From assembly GCF_000695685.1 (NCBI RefSeq), contig NZ_JFFR01000027.1:62001-126000 (forward strand): DNA of 64,000 bases. The letters run 5' to 3'. Under the pieces are notes generated by a model. It made no database searches and was not told the DNA's origin. It worked only from the letters and a program-made list of their open reading frames with translations. Position numbers and translations under genes: made by a program. The stretch is from Vibrio fortis (GTDB lineage: Bacteria; Pseudomonadota; Gammaproteobacteria; Enterobacterales; Vibrionaceae). Of this stretch, positions 25,663-36,015 are shown in pieces (position 1 is the first letter of the stretch; each line of letters opens with the position of its first letter).

Positions 25663-27186
25663 CTATCGGTTGCTAAACGATAGCGCGAGTCCATTTAGGT
25701 TATCCGCAGATACTGTGAGTTCTTGAGAAAGCGTAGACAGTGCTTCAGCTTGGGCGAGATTGCTCCGAGATGCGTCATTGATACTCATGATGTTGGTGCT
25801 GATATCTTCGGCAACGGTTCCTTGTTGCTCGGCAGCAGTTGCTGTTTGTAATGCGATATCAGAGATCTCATTTAGTGAATTAGACATCGCAACTACTTTC
25901 GTCTCTGAGTGTTTAGTCTCTTGCGTACATACTTGGCTTACGTTTTGATTTTCAATCATTTTGTCTTGAAGCTCGTGTAAAGAGGCTTGTATGCGTCCAA
26001 TCGTCTTTTGGATATGTTCGGTAGCATCTTGAGTACGGATACTTAGCGCTCGAACTTCATCAGCAACGACAGCAAAGCCTCGACCCGCACTACCAGCTCT
26101 GGCTGCTTCTATTGCTGCGTTAAGCGCGAGTAGGTTTGTTTGTTCTGCAATGCCTTGAACCTCAGAGATAATGGCATTTATCTGCTCAGATTCACTGACA
26201 ACCTTGGAAGCCACCAGTGTCGATTGCTCTACTTCTTGCGTCATCGTTTCTACTTTCTGACGAGTGATGCCAATGGAAGACAATGCTTCCTTACAGTGAG
26301 ACTCGGCAATTTTAACCTGTTCAGATGTTTGCACGCAGTTCTTAGCGACATCCTGAATTGTCTGGGTCATCTCTTCGATGGCCACTGAAACTGCCTCTAG
26401 CTCTTGTGTTTCACGTGCGATATTAGACTGAGATTGTGCGGAGGACTTATTGACCTCTTCAGCACTGGAACGAATTGATAGTCCTCGGTCTGTTACGCGG
26501 CCTAAGATAGTGCGAACTCGCCCTTGTTCAATCTTTAAGTGGTAATCGGTGGCATTGTTTCTGTTAGTGCTGAATACAAGGCGAGAGACGCTGTCGTAGT
26601 CATTAGCGCGCTGTTTCTGCTCTGATGGATTTGATACTAACTCACGATAGTAGAGCGAGAGCAAAAACGCTGGTGTTGCAAGATTGAATAGGGGGGAGCT
26701 GGTAAAAGCAAGATAAGTAAATGCTGCGCCAGCGAGCAAACCAGATGCTAATTTTAGATTCTGAAACCGACCTACTTGAACGTTGAGCGACGGTTTTTGG
26801 TTTAGCTTCTCGTAAGCCTCAATAGCGCGCTTTTTATATTGGTTTTCTAAATGTACACGTACAGATTGGTAACCAACATGATCACCATTCTCATATATGG
26901 GACAAACAAAGGCATCTACCCAATAATAACCACCATCTTTAGTGCTGTTTTTTACGGCACCTCGCCAAACTTCACCTTGTTTTAAATGTGACCACAAATC
27001 GGCGAATGCTGCTTTCGGCATATCTTTGTGTCGAACGATATTATGATGTTGTCCTAATAACTCCTCTTTAGTAAAGCCTGCTATTTCACAAAATATGTTA
27101 TTGACGTATGTAATTCGACCGTTTAAGTCTGTCGTTGAGATAAGTTCTGCACCTACAGGTACATGGACTTCTTGGTTTATAGTCAT
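25663..27186 (-). CDS. Aer-like PAS chemoreceptor
   Basis: 507 residues with an N-terminal PAS domain (~10-125; '[24 protein letters not shown]', '[20 protein letters not shown]'), a hydrophobic membrane hairpin (~148-180) with no periplasmic domain, and a cytoplasmic methyl-accepting signalling domain with the kinase-contact tip '[24 protein letters not shown]'. This layout matches the redox/oxygen sensor Aer; PAS domains of that type bind FAD. It signals to CheA-CheW. A TGTAACAAAT-like motif lies ~20 bp upstream on the minus strand (27206-27219). Confidence 0.9.
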   Translation of the reverse strand: MTINQEVHVPVGAELISTTDLNGRITYVNNIFCEIAGFTKEELLGQHHNIVRHKDMPKAAFADLWSHLKQGEVWRGAVKNSTKDGGYYWVDAFVCPIYENGDHVGYQSVRVHLENQYKKRAIEAYEKLNQKPSLNVQVGRFQNLKLASGLLAGAAFTYLAFTSSPLFNLATPAFLLSLYYRELVSNPSEQKQRANDYDSVSRLVFSTNRNNATDYHLKIEQGRVRTILGRVTDRGLSIRSSAEEVNKSSAQSQSNIARETQELEAVSVAIEEMTQTIQDVAKNCVQTSEQVKIAESHCKEALSSIGITRQKVETMTQEVEQSTLVASKVVSESEQINAIISEVQGIAEQTNLLALNAAIEAARAGSAGRGFAVVADEVRALSIRTQDATEHIQKTIGRIQASLHELQDKMIENQNVSQVCTQETKHSETKVVAMSNSLNEISDIALQTATAAEQQGTVAEDISTNIMSINDASRSNLAQAEALSTLSQELTVSADNLNGLALSFSNR

Positions 27187-27385
27187 TGTTATTGAAGCTC
27201 TTTATTAATAATTTGTTACAGGTTGGATATTAATTTATAAAATCATTCATTTGAATTATGAATTGCGTTCAAAGCGTGACCTTGCTTCCATTGGTTGGGT
27301 GTTGTTATTAATTGAACTGATATTTAACCATAGTGCTAAAGTGGTTATTAAGCGTAAGGTTGGGTGGTGAAATTTGGAGCAAAAA

Positions 27386-27407
27386 AAGAGCACAAATATG
27401 TGCTCTT
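27386..27407 (-). terminator. Terminator of the rbs operon
   Basis: AAGAGCACA (27386-27394) and TGTGCTCTT (27399-27407), loop AATA, followed on the minus strand by a run of T's (27381-27387). It lies just past the rbsR stop. Confidence 0.9.
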
Positions 27408-27427
27408 AATAAATTTAACTGACTAAA

Positions 27428-28429
27428 TTATAGAGTTAAAACACTACTTCTTTCGATGAGGGTCGGTTCTAACTCTACGACTTGAGGATAAACTTCAGGG
27501 GACTCTAAACGACTCAACAGAGTATCAACAGCCGCTTTACCTAGCCTATGTTTTGGCTGGTGGATGGTCGTTAATGCGGGGGTCATGTATTTCGATAAGT
27601 GGATATCATCGTAACCGATCAGTGAAAGATCTTGTGGTACACGTAACCCATCTTGCGCAGCAGCGTGAATCACGCCCATAGCCATCATATCGTTGCAAAC
27701 GAAAAGGGCACTTGGCAGCCTTCCACGACTTTTTAGCGTCTGAAATGCATCAAAGCCGCCGTCACACTCAAAGTTAGACTCAACAATCCAGTCTGCATGA
27801 ACTTTAAGGTTGGCTTCACTCATGGCTTGTTTAAACCCTTCGTAACGTGAAGAGGCTTGATTACGATGAAGAGGGCCTGTAATACAACCAATCTCAGTAT
27901 GACCGTTATCAATAAGGTGCTGGGTAGCCATGTAACCCCCTTGGTGGGAGTTATCTTGGATCTTGTCGCTTGCGAACAGCATTGGTCCCCAATCCATAAC
28001 AACGACAGGCAACTCTGGGTAGCGTTCAAATACGTCTAAATGCTCACCTTCTAGTGTTGAGCACATCAACATTAAACCATCGACACGCTTCTGAAGCAGG
28101 GTGTCGATAGACGATTTCATGCGCTCACTGTCGCCCTCTGTATTACAAAGTATGAGATTGTAGCCTTTCTCATAGCAACGTCGCTCTACGCCCTTTACGA
28201 CCTCCCCAAAGAAAGGGTTCGTCGAGGTTGTCACCAACATACCGATCGTTTTTGTCTGCTTCATTTTAAGACTGCGAGCAAGGGCTGAAGGGGCATAGTT
28301 AAGCTCTTTTGCCGCTTTGTTGACGCGCTCCGCGATTTCGTCGCTTACAAATCGAGATTTGTTGATCACATGGCTAACGGTAGAGGTTGAAACCTTGGCA
28401 AGTTTAGCGATGTCTTTCATTGTTGCCAT
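27428..28429 (-). CDS. rbsR: Ribose operon repressor
   Basis: 333 residues from the ATG at 28429 (AAGGAA ~8 nt upstream); the longer frame start at 28459 does not fit the family. The N-terminus 'MATMKDIAKLAKVSTSTVSH' carries the LacI-type helix-turn-helix, with 'LNYAPSALARSLKMK' as the hinge, then a periplasmic-binding-protein-like sugar domain. It is the last gene of rbsDACBKR, as in E. coli. Two perfect operators matching the LacI-family pattern lie upstream of rbsD, so it should repress the operon until ribose binds. Confidence 0.93.
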   Translation of the reverse strand: MATMKDIAKLAKVSTSTVSHVINKSRFVSDEIAERVNKAAKELNYAPSALARSLKMKQTKTIGMLVTTSTNPFFGEVVKGVERRCYEKGYNLILCNTEGDSERMKSSIDTLLQKRVDGLMLMCSTLEGEHLDVFERYPELPVVVMDWGPMLFASDKIQDNSHQGGYMATQHLIDNGHTEIGCITGPLHRNQASSRYEGFKQAMSEANLKVHADWIVESNFECDGGFDAFQTLKSRGRLPSALFVCNDMMAMGVIHAAAQDGLRVPQDLSLIGYDDIHLSKYMTPALTTIHQPKHRLGKAAVDTLLSRLESPEVYPQVVELEPTLIERSSVLTL

Positions 28430-28559
28430 AATAATTCCTTGTGGTGCTGTTCGTTCCACTTTGGGCGATATTCTGCCTTAAAACAGAGGGTTGTGCGCAA
28501 CAAATTATTTAAAATTTATTACGCACCAGCCGAGACACTTATCGTTATGAAGTTTGTAA

Positions 28560-29492
28560 TTACCCTAACTGCTCAGCCAAAAATGTATCTGTTTCTTGAC
28601 GTGACGGTATTGATGTTTGTGCACCAAAACGTGTCACTGAAATAGCCGCTGCAGCATGTGCGAACTTAATCGCCTTCTCTAGTGGCATCTCTTCAAGTAA
28701 GCCTGTGACCAATGCGCCATTAAATGTATCACCTGCGGCAGTGGTATCCGTCGCTTCAACGCGGAAGCCTGGAATCAATTCCCCTTGATTAGCTTCACCA
28801 CTATGGCTTAGCCAAACACCTTTCGCACCAAGCGTGATCATCACGGTTTCAATGCCTTTGTCATGCAGAGCAAGTGCTGCTTGGTGAGCAGATACGTCAT
28901 CGGTCACGGTCACGCCAGTTAAGACTTCTGCTTCCGTTTCATTTGGTGTAATCACGTCGATGCATGCAAGCAGTTCGTTTGATAGAGGGCGAGCTGGTGC
29001 TGGGTTAAGAATCACTTTAGTGCAGGATTCTTTTGCCACTTTTGCTGCGTATTCAATGCCTTCAATCGGCGTTTCAAGTTGCGTTAGCAGGTATTTTGCG
29101 CCGCGAATCTTATCAAGATGTGGTTCGATTTGCGCGCAGTCTAATTTGTCGTTTGCTTCAGCTGATAAACAGATGCTGTTCTCACCGGTTGCGGATACTT
29201 GGATCATGGCAATCCCCGTTGGGGTATTTTCCGCAACAATCACACCATCGATATTGATGCCGTCTTTCTCGAAATCTTGGCGGATATTGATACCAAACGG
29301 GTCGTCACCAACACAGGCGATGAAGCCGATATCTGCATTTAAGCGAGCAGCGGCAACCGCTTGGTTTGCACCTTTACCGCCAGGAATGACCTGATAGTTT
29401 CCGCCAATCAGTGTTTCGCCTGGACGAGGGAAAGAGGGAACTTGCAGTACATGGTCAGCATTTACGCTACCTAAAACAATCAGTTGAGTCAT
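28560..29492 (-). CDS. rbsK: Ribokinase
   Basis: 310 residues from the ATG at 29492, matching the family start 'MTQLIVLGSVNADH'. It has the PfkB-family N-terminal signature 'GGNYQVIPGGKGANQAVAAARL' and the C-terminal ATP/catalytic signature 'TDTTAAGDTFNGALV' with the catalytic Asp in 'AAGD'. It phosphorylates ribose to ribose-5-phosphate. It lies in the ribose operon between rbsB and rbsR; a hairpin in the rbsB-rbsK gap may lower its expression relative to rbsB. Confidence 0.95.
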   Translation of the reverse strand: MTQLIVLGSVNADHVLQVPSFPRPGETLIGGNYQVIPGGKGANQAVAAARLNADIGFIACVGDDPFGINIRQDFEKDGINIDGVIVAENTPTGIAMIQVSATGENSICLSAEANDKLDCAQIEPHLDKIRGAKYLLTQLETPIEGIEYAAKVAKESCTKVILNPAPARPLSNELLACIDVITPNETEAEVLTGVTVTDDVSAHQAALALHDKGIETVMITLGAKGVWLSHSGEANQGELIPGFRVEATDTTAAGDTFNGALVTGLLEEMPLEKAIKFAHAAAAISVTRFGAQTSIPSRQETDTFLAEQLG

Positions 29493-29609
29493 GATACGAG
29501 CCTTATGATATATCGTATTTGAAAATGCATGGCTGTTTCTCATCACCGTCAGTTGGTACCGAGAGACTGCGCAATGGGAAATAGCTATGCACTGTCGTGA
29601 TAGAAAGAA

Positions 29610-29633
29610 AGCGAGGGTAGGGGAACCCCCGCT
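29610..29633 (-). promoter_or_regulatory. Attenuator-like hairpin between rbsB and rbsK
   Basis: On the minus strand AGCGGGGG pairs with CCCTCGCT (one G-U) across an 8-nt loop, followed by TTTCTTTCT. A leaky terminator here would make more RbsB than RbsK, the usual pattern for binding proteins. Confidence 0.6.
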
Positions 29634-29651
29634 GTTCTTAATTAAGAGAGA

Positions 29652-30530
29652 TTATTTAGCAACAATTTTCAGAGGAACTGGTACGTACTCGTCAACTTTC
29701 TCGCCTTTCAGTACTTTGTCAGCCATTTCGATGCCAAGAGAGCCGATTAGGTCAGGTTGTTGAGCAACAGTTGCACCTAGCAGACCACGATTAACGGCTG
29801 CAATACCATCGTCTGTGCCGTCAAAGCCAACGATCATTACGTCTTTACCAGAAGCTTGGACAGCGCGTAGTGCACCTAGAGCCATTTCATCGTTCTGAGC
29901 GAATACAGCTTCAACGTCTGGGTTAGCCGCAAGTAGGTTTTCCATTACGTTCAGACCTTTAGTACGGTCGAAGTCAGCAGGTTGGCTTGCAAGAAGCTCA
30001 AGGCCGCTGCCGTTTACTGCGTTCATAAAGCCTTCACCACGCTCACGGGCTGCAGATGTACCAGCAATACCTTCAAGTTGGATTACTTTCGCTTTCTCGC
30101 CCACTTTTTCCATGATGAAGTGACCCGCCATTTCACCACCGATTACGTTGTCTGAAGCGATGTGGCTCACTACATCACCACGGCTTGCACCACGGTCTAG
30201 AGTCAGTACAGGGATGCTTGAACGGTTAGCCATGCGAATCGCGTTAGATACAGCATCTGAATCTGTTGGGTTGATCAGGATAGCCTTAACACCACGAATG
30301 GTTAGATCTTCAATGTTCGATAGCTCTTTGCTTGGGTCGTTTTGAGAATCAAGAACGATAAGCTTGTAGCCTAGCTCTTCTGCTTTCGCTTCCGCGCCAT
30401 CTTTCATTGTCACGAAGAACGGGTTGTTCAATGTAGACAGAACGATAGCCATTGTGTCTTGCGCTTGAGCAGACACAGAAACCGTTGTTGAAAGTAGAGC
30501 AGCAGAAATTAGAGTTGCTAATTTTTTCAT
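29652..30530 (-). CDS. rbsB: Ribose ABC transporter periplasmic binding protein
   Basis: 292 residues with a signal peptide ending 'VSVSAQAQ' (cleavage ~residue 23). The mature start '[21 protein letters not shown]' and '[17 protein letters not shown]'-type pattern, the 'GGEMAGHFI' and '[18 protein letters not shown]' blocks are as in E. coli RbsB. It captures ribose in the periplasm (and in enteric bacteria also serves chemotaxis). AAGGA precedes the ATG. It is followed by an attenuator-like hairpin. Confidence 0.95.
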   Translation of the reverse strand: MKKLATLISAALLSTTVSVSAQAQDTMAIVLSTLNNPFFVTMKDGAEAKAEELGYKLIVLDSQNDPSKELSNIEDLTIRGVKAILINPTDSDAVSNAIRMANRSSIPVLTLDRGASRGDVVSHIASDNVIGGEMAGHFIMEKVGEKAKVIQLEGIAGTSAARERGEGFMNAVNGSGLELLASQPADFDRTKGLNVMENLLAANPDVEAVFAQNDEMALGALRAVQASGKDVMIVGFDGTDDGIAAVNRGLLGATVAQQPDLIGSLGIEMADKVLKGEKVDEYVPVPLKIVAK

Positions 30531-30638
30531 GGTGTAAGTCCTTTGTGTAGGGTGAGCTAGAAGGTGAGTCCTAGCTCGTTGTTATATTATTAATTTATTA
30601 AAGTGTTACGTTGACTCAAACTAGAGCCGTTTAATGTG

Positions 30639-31625
30639 TTACTTGTTTTTGTTATCAACCAATACCGCCAGAAGAATAACCACTGCTTTTGCAATCATCT
30701 GGTAGTAAGAAGAAACGTCTAATAGGTTCAGTGCGTTGTTCAGGAAGCCGATAATCAGAGCACCAATCAATGTGCCCATGATGCGACCACGACCGCCAGC
30801 TAAGCTTGTACCACCAAGTACAACGGCTGCGATGGCGTCTAGTTCATAGCCCATACCTGCAGTTGGTTGTGCTGAAGAGAGACGAGAAGCAACGATGATG
30901 CCTGCTACGGCAGCAAGTAGACCACAGATGGCGTACACACCGATTTTTACTTTGTCTACGTCGATACCCGATAGGCGAGTTGCTGATTCGTTACCACCTA
31001 GTGCGTAAACGTAGCGACCAAAGCGAGTGTGGTTAAGTAGGTACCAAACAGCAGCGAATACAACTGTCATGATCCATACTGGAACTGGGATGCCCATTGC
31101 GTAGCCTGTACCAAACCAAGCAAACGCGTCTGCTGTGTCAGTAAAGCCAGTAGAAATTGGACGACCATCGGTGTAAACCATGGTCACACCACGTAGAAGC
31201 GTCATGGTTACTAGGGTTGCGATGAAGGCTTGAACCTTACCTTTCGCGATGATCACACCACTGATTGCACCTAGCGCAGCACCTGCTACTAATGCCGTTG
31301 GGACTGCAACCATCACAGGAACTTCCATGCCAATCATACTGGCTGCGAACGCACCACAAAGTGCAAGTACCGAACCGACGCTCAGGTCGATGCCGGCAGT
31401 CAGAATAACCAGTGTCATACCTACCGCGATGATGGCGTTAACCGATGTTTGGCGCAGGATGTTGAGGATGTTGTCGACGGTAAAAAAGTTTGGGTTTAAG
31501 AAAGAAACAACAACAATCAGAAAGATCAAAGCGATCAGTGATTTTTGTTCAATCAGCCACTCTTTGCTCAGTAGAGACTTCTTTGCTGGTGTTTCAGTTG
31601 TTTTGCTCATGGTATTAGTACTCAT
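30639..31625 (-). CDS. rbsC: Ribose ABC transporter permease
   Basis: 328 residues with 8-10 hydrophobic helices and the BPD-type signature '[20 protein letters not shown]' and '[20 protein letters not shown]' (the EAA-like loop contacting RbsA). Its start overlaps the rbsA stop by 4 bp, giving translational coupling; an ATG at 31610 is an alternative. It forms the membrane channel for ribose uptake together with RbsA and RbsB. Confidence 0.94.
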   Translation of the reverse strand: MSTNTMSKTTETPAKKSLLSKEWLIEQKSLIALIFLIVVVSFLNPNFFTVDNILNILRQTSVNAIIAVGMTLVILTAGIDLSVGSVLALCGAFAASMIGMEVPVMVAVPTALVAGAALGAISGVIIAKGKVQAFIATLVTMTLLRGVTMVYTDGRPISTGFTDTADAFAWFGTGYAMGIPVPVWIMTVVFAAVWYLLNHTRFGRYVYALGGNESATRLSGIDVDKVKIGVYAICGLLAAVAGIIVASRLSSAQPTAGMGYELDAIAAVVLGGTSLAGGRGRIMGTLIGALIIGFLNNALNLLDVSSYYQMIAKAVVILLAVLVDNKNK

Positions 31626-33127
31626 GCTGCGTCCTCGTTGATCTTTTTACCGACCGCACACGCCAGTAATAATTCTTGGTTTGCTTCTTTAGCGTCAAAT
31701 TCGCCACTCACGCGGCCTTCGTGCATCACCATGATGCGGTCACTCATTCCCAAAACTTCCGGCATTTCAGAAGAGACAAGGATGATGCTCATTCCGTCAG
31801 CCTTGAATTTGTTAATAAGCTGGTAAATTTCTTTTTTCGCACCGACATCGACACCACGGGTTGGCTCGTCGAGAATCAGGACTTTAGGTTTGGTCATCAA
31901 GCCTTTAGCGATGGCCACTTTCTGCTGGTTACCACCAGATAGGTTGCCAATGATTTGCTCGCGAGTAGGGGTCTTGATGTTGAATAGCTTGATGAAGTCA
32001 TCCACCGCGATCACTTCGTCTTTGTGTTGGATTTGCGCGCCTTTGGTCAGGATGTCTAGAGAGCAAAGAGACATGTTCTCTTTCACCGACAGACCAAGTA
32101 CTAGGCCATCACCTTTACGGTCTTCAGAGATGTAGGCGATGCCATTAGCAAGGCCATCTCTTGGACTCGCTGGGTTTATTGTCTTGTTATCTAAGTTAAT
32201 GACGCCGCGTTCGCTAGGTAGGGCACCGTAGATCACCTTCATCAGTTCAGTGCGACCTGCACCCATCAAACCAGACACGCCTAGGATTTCGCCGCGTTTT
32301 AGCGTGAAGCTAACGTCGTGTACACCAGAGCCTGTTAAGCCAATAACCTCTAAACAAGTCTCACCGTAGGTTGGTTCGATACGTGGGTACTGTTCGTCTA
32401 GCTTACGGCCTACCATCATTTCGATAAGGCCATCTTCGTTGGTGTCTTTCACTTCACATTGACCAATGAATTTGCCATCGCGAAGTACGGTAATGTCATC
32501 ACAAATCTCGAAGATCTCTTTCAGTCGGTGAGAGATGTAAACAATTCCGCAACCTTCGTCACGCAATTCGTTAATCACTTTGAAAAGAGATTCGGTTTCT
32601 GTATCAGTTAAGGCATCAGTTGGTTCATCCATAATGATGACCTTAGATTCAAACGATAGGGCTTTCGCGATCTCTACCATCTGTTGCTCACCAAGGCTTA
32701 ACTCGCCCAGTGGTGTTTTAGAACTGTGTTTTACGTTAAGGCGTTTAAGCAGCTTATCGGCTTCTTGGTACATTTCGTTCCATAGAATTCGGCCCAACGT
32801 TCCAGTGATTTCACGACCTAGAAAGATGTTTTCCGCAATCGTAAGTTCAGGAATCAGGTTCAATTCTTGGTGAATAATACTGATACCCGCTTGCTGAGAA
32901 TCGCGTGGGCCTTTAAATGCAGCTGGCTGACCTTGGTAGTGAATAGTGCCGCCATCAAGGTGATAGATACCCGTCAGCACTTTCATTAAGGTCGATTTAC
33001 CGGCGCCGTTCTCGCCCATCAGCGCCATAACGCGTCCTGGGTAAACGTTGAGGCTCGCTTTATCCAAGGCTTTTACACCAGGGAAAGCTTTCTCAATTGA
33101 GTTAAGTTCTAAAATGGCTTGAGTCAT
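31622..33127 (-). CDS. rbsA: Ribose ABC transporter ATP-binding protein (two ATPase domains)
   Basis: 501 residues from the ATG at 33127 (AAAGGAA upstream), the length of E. coli RbsA. Domain 1: Walker A '[11 protein letters not shown]', signature '[15 protein letters not shown]', Walker B '[12 protein letters not shown]'. Domain 2: degenerate Walker A region '[12 protein letters not shown]', signature '[15 protein letters not shown]' and Walker B '[12 protein letters not shown]'. The weak second P-loop is normal for this sugar-transporter class. It drives ribose import through RbsC. Confidence 0.95.
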   Translation of the reverse strand: MTQAILELNSIEKAFPGVKALDKASLNVYPGRVMALMGENGAGKSTLMKVLTGIYHLDGGTIHYQGQPAAFKGPRDSQQAGISIIHQELNLIPELTIAENIFLGREITGTLGRILWNEMYQEADKLLKRLNVKHSSKTPLGELSLGEQQMVEIAKALSFESKVIIMDEPTDALTDTETESLFKVINELRDEGCGIVYISHRLKEIFEICDDITVLRDGKFIGQCEVKDTNEDGLIEMMVGRKLDEQYPRIEPTYGETCLEVIGLTGSGVHDVSFTLKRGEILGVSGLMGAGRTELMKVIYGALPSERGVINLDNKTINPASPRDGLANGIAYISEDRKGDGLVLGLSVKENMSLCSLDILTKGAQIQHKDEVIAVDDFIKLFNIKTPTREQIIGNLSGGNQQKVAIAKGLMTKPKVLILDEPTRGVDVGAKKEIYQLINKFKADGMSIILVSSEMPEVLGMSDRIMVMHEGRVSGEFDAKEANQELLLACAVGKKINEDAA

Positions 33128-33165
33128 GTGGTTTCCTTTACTCGGGGCCAGGTTGTTTGGTTCGC

Positions 33166-33585
33166 TTAAAAAGTTACGCCAGCTTGAAAGATGACATTTG
33201 CATAAGGGGTACATTCGCCCGTGCGTATTACAGCGCGACTCTCATTGGTGCGTTGTTTGAATTCTTCATGGCTTACGTAGTTAATCGCGATAGTTTTGCC
33301 GCAACGCGCTTCTTCCGTTTTGAGTTGGTCAATCAGTACCGCGTGGTGTTCAGGGCTTACTTGTGCAAACTCTTCGGCGATAACCACGCCTTCGATTTGA
33401 GATTCATCAAGCATGGTTTTTACGGTTTGTGCAAAGCTTGGTACGCCATGTGTAAGCGCTAAATCGATACGGCGCACGTGATCGGGGATCGGCAGGCCCG
33501 CATCACAGATAGTGATTTCATCAGTGTGACCCAGAGTCGCCACAAGGTAAGAAAGATCGGAATTAATTAGAGTACTTTTTTTCAT
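33166..33585 (-). CDS. rbsD: D-ribose pyranase
   Basis: 139 residues from the ATG at 33585, exactly the E. coli RbsD length. The conserved '[20 protein letters not shown]' pattern holds the catalytic His, and the C-terminus '[19 protein letters not shown]' is the diagnostic tail. It converts beta-pyranose to beta-furanose ribose, the form used by ribokinase. First gene of the operon; the operators lie 54 and 132 bp upstream. Confidence 0.95.
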   Translation of the reverse strand: MKKSTLINSDLSYLVATLGHTDEITICDAGLPIPDHVRRIDLALTHGVPSFAQTVKTMLDESQIEGVVIAEEFAQVSPEHHAVLIDQLKTEEARCGKTIAINYVSHEEFKQRTNESRAVIRTGECTPYANVIFQAGVTF

Positions 33586-33638
33586 AACACTACCTATTGG
33601 GCAATTTTTCGATGTCGGAACAGAGATAAGAAAACGCC

Positions 33639-33654
33639 ATCGAAACGTTTCGAT
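33639..33654. promoter_or_regulatory. RbsR-type operator 1
   Basis: ATCGAAACGTTTCGAT, a perfect 16-bp palindrome, closely matching the CGAAACGTTTCG core of known RbsR/LacI-family operators. It lies 54 bp upstream of the rbsD start codon. Confidence 0.88.
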
Positions 33655-33703
33655 AAGAATAATAGTGTTTGAATGATGAAATGCACGAATCATTCAGAAA
33701 GAG

Positions 33704-33719
33704 TGTGATAACGATCATC
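33704..33719. promoter_or_regulatory. Possible CRP site
   Basis: TGTGA-TAACGA-TCATC: the left half is perfect, the right half deviates from TCACA. It overlaps operator 2 by 3 bp. Catabolite control of rbs is usual, so this is plausible but weak. Confidence 0.4.
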
Positions 33720-33733
33720 GAAACGTTTCGATG
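33716..33733. promoter_or_regulatory. RbsR-type operator 2
   Basis: CATCGAAACGTTTCGATG, a perfect 18-bp palindrome, 78 bp centre-to-centre from operator 1 (about 7.4 helical turns). Two dimers or a DNA loop are possible. Confidence 0.88.
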
Positions 33734-34036
33734 GTGCCGAAAAGATTGAATTGGATCACGTAAGTGATAGTTGTATCAGTATGGGGTAGGGTTAGTTTAT
33801 GGTGAACGATTAGGTTAATTCTCATGCCCTAATATGCTTGAATCACTGTGCTTCGAGTTGGGCTGAAAGAGCAGTATAGAAAAGTCTAAAAGAATGTAAA
33901 TGTTTAAAATTCATGTGGTTATGCTCGAACTCTTATTAGAAATAGACTTGGTTATAAAACAGTGTGCTCGTCGTTTATTTTTTTGAAGGCTTTGTTGGTA
34001 GGTTGCAGCGCTTACTTAATCAACTAGGAACTCTTT

Positions 34037-34618
34037 ATGAAAATTCAATTCTTGCTTGCTGCAAGCTTGCTATCACTCAATGTTCACGCTTCTGATTCAC
34101 CGTTTTATCTAGGCGTTGGTGTGGGAGAGACAGATTTCGATGATGGCGGGTGGGCTGAAAAAGAGTCGGACCCAATTTGGTCGGACACTGACGGTCAGAC
34201 ATATAAAGTGTATGGCGGCTTTAAATTAAATCAAAATATCGGCTTTGAAGGGCAGTATACCAATTATGCTGATACGGTTTACCGATCGCCAAAGCATGCA
34301 GGAAAGGTAACTGCTACACTCGCAAGTTATTCATTGGCAGCTAATGTAGGTTATCAGTTCAATATTGGTATTCGACCATTTGTCATTGTAGGTCTAGGTA
34401 TGGTGGACCTACAAGCCACGTCACCTGGCGGCGGTTCGAATGACGAACAGGAAGCATTAATGAGATTAGGTGCTGGTGTTGAATACACTCACCCCGCTTT
34501 ACGCCAAGTGACTTTTAGACTCGCTTATGAAAAGGATGAGTTTGATATTACATACCGTGGAGTGACTGAGTCATACAGTGTGGCGAGTGCTTACCTTGGC
34601 GCAAGCTTTAACTTCTAA
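34037..34618 (+). CDS. Small outer-membrane beta-barrel protein
   Basis: 193 residues, signal peptide ending at 'LNVHAS' (about residue 19). The mature part begins 'PFYLGVGVGETDFDD', alternates strands and ends 'LGASFNF' with a terminal Phe, the pattern of 8-stranded OmpA/OmpX-type barrels. It resembles the Vibrio AcfA-like/porin-family small barrels. It shares layout and several strand blocks with the gene at 36393 ('GQYTNYAD' versus 'LQYTNYGD', 'GYQFN.GIRPF' versus 'GYTFNNGFRPY'), so they are paralogues, with a ToxR-like regulator between them. Confidence 0.75.
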   Translation: MKIQFLLAASLLSLNVHASDSPFYLGVGVGETDFDDGGWAEKESDPIWSDTDGQTYKVYGGFKLNQNIGFEGQYTNYADTVYRSPKHAGKVTATLASYSLAANVGYQFNIGIRPFVIVGLGMVDLQATSPGGGSNDEQEALMRLGAGVEYTHPALRQVTFRLAYEKDEFDITYRGVTESYSVASAYLGASFNF

Positions 34619-34635
34619 GAGAGTATATTGAGACT

Positions 34636-35022
34636 ATGAACAACAGGGTGTGGCGCTTATCTGTGATTAGCGCATTAAGTTTATTGTCGTTTGGTCTATC
34701 TGCTTCGTCGTTAAACGTTAAGTTGATTAATGATGAGAACAGGTTGGATTTAAACATCGAAGTTCATCAAATGAATACTTGGCAGGCTACGGCAAAAGGC
34801 GACTGTACTTATTACAGTAAAGTAACCGAAAACTACTCTGATCGAGATAAAACGTTTGCTAGCGGCTATCTCTTACAAGCAAGGTTGAGCTGCGTGCATG
34901 GCGAGCATAATAGTGATTATTATTTGTTACCCGAATTGTTTCTCAGCAAAAACGGAAAAGCGGCTGTCTCATTTGGAGATGATGACAGCGTGACTTTTCA
35001 TTATGAAGTGAGTTTGTCGTGA
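34636..35022 (+). CDS. Secreted hypothetical protein
   Basis: 128 residues with a signal peptide ending near 'GLSASS' (residue ~25). The mature part is beta-rich and has two cysteines ('KGDCTYYSK' and 'RLSCVHGEH'), which could form a disulphide. It follows the barrel gene by 17 bp and is probably co-transcribed. Only 6 bp separate its stop from the stop of the convergent ToxR-like gene. I do not recognise it. Confidence 0.55.
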   Translation: MNNRVWRLSVISALSLLSFGLSASSLNVKLINDENRLDLNIEVHQMNTWQATAKGDCTYYSKVTENYSDRDKTFASGYLLQARLSCVHGEHNSDYYLLPELFLSKNGKAAVSFGDDDSVTFHYEVSLS

Positions 35023-35028
35023 TGGCTT

Positions 35029-36015
35029 CTAATAGGCGCACAACGACATACTGTTCTTAATCATGGTATTTATTGCAGGGACGAGCTCATTTTGGCTCAA
35101 GGACGAGTGACTATATTTCAAATCATCCAGATCACCAAGATCAAAAATTTGCGCATTCAAACTGTAATGGTTTGCGTACGTTGTCGACTCATCAAACTGA
35201 ATCAACAGAGAGACTGGGCATTCAGTCTGCAATAGCTCATTTGCGTAAATAGCATTGTTTAAAATCTGCAAAGCCAAGAGGTACTCCGACTCATCATTGA
35301 CGTAAAGCGTCTTATTGTTGTTGGTTAACTTTTCAAAATGCTGCTGATCTAAATTACTTCTGTCCTTGGCGTGTATCATTGAACAATAAGCAGTAACGGC
35401 GAGTAAGCCGAATGCCATCAACAAGCCTAGCACCTGAAGAAAACCAGACCCTTGAGAATGAGTTAGGTAGCAATTGTGGCTATCTATTTTTGAACCTATT
35501 TGTGTAGAACGCATTAACCCAAGCAAAAACTGAGTGAAGTTACTTTGGTTTTGCACAGGCAAACGAACGGATGCGTTTTGAGTCGTAGAGACCTGATGTG
35601 GGTTCTCATTAGTGACAATGTCACACTGTGCTTGTATTAGTTCTTTTTGATGCTTTGTATTTGTATCTTCTGTATTGAATTTTTTTAACAAAGTGGGGTG
35701 CTTGGGTTCAGTAATGCAAAAACGGTAACCGACTTTATTCACAGTTAGCACTTCAACACCTTCCGCTCTCAAACGTAGCAGTGTTTGCCTGATGTTTGAG
35801 ATGACATTTGTTAAGGCTTGATCTGAAACGATACAACCTGTCCAACATTGTGCGAACAGTTCATCTCTAGACACAGCAAGCCCATCATTTTTAATTAGCA
35901 CTTGAAGCACGTCATAAGCAAGAGGGCGCAGCGTGACTTGTTTTCCATTTTGATTGGCGATGGTTTTGTTCTTGGTGTTAATAACCAAGTTAGAGATGAT
36001 CTGTATGTGCTTCAT
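35029..36015 (-). CDS. ToxR-like transmembrane transcriptional regulator
   Basis: 328 residues. An OmpR/ToxR-type winged helix fills residues 1-103 ('VTLRPLAYDVLQVLI', 'VSDQALTNVISNIRQTL', 'TVNKVGYRFCI'), with no receiver domain. A linker of ~90 residues leads to one TM helix (~193-214) and a ~110-residue periplasmic part with two cysteines ('TECPVS' near the middle and 'SLCAY' at the very C-terminus), reminiscent of the ToxR periplasmic disulphide. It should be a membrane-embedded sensor-regulator. No ToxS-like partner lies next to it. Confidence 0.85.
   Translation of the reverse strand: MKHIQIISNLVINTKNKTIANQNGKQVTLRPLAYDVLQVLIKNDGLAVSRDELFAQCWTGCIVSDQALTNVISNIRQTLLRLRAEGVEVLTVNKVGYRFCITEPKHPTLLKKFNTEDTNTKHQKELIQAQCDIVTNENPHQVSTTQNASVRLPVQNQSNFTQFLLGLMRSTQIGSKIDSHNCYLTHSQGSGFLQVLGLLMAFGLLAVTAYCSMIHAKDRSNLDQQHFEKLTNNNKTLYVNDESEYLLALQILNNAIYANELLQTECPVSLLIQFDESTTYANHYSLNAQIFDLGDLDDLKYSHSSLSQNELVPAINTMIKNSMSLCAY

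Larger units (their letters stand above)
33586..34036. promoter_or_regulatory. Promoter/control region of rbs operon
   Basis: About 450 bp between divergent genes. It contains two RbsR-type operators and a possible CRP site near 33704-33719. The right part (33740-34036) is AT-rich and must hold the promoter of the plus-strand barrel gene at 34037. Confidence 0.6.

Noticed and set aside
28960..29394. 144-codon plus-strand frame across rbsK
   Set aside because: Lies wholly opposite the clearly recognised ribokinase and reads as a shadow frame.
31249..31641. 130-codon frame opposite rbsC
   Set aside because: Repetitive Ala/Thr/Met composition from reading the reverse of a membrane-protein gene; no evidence of a real gene.
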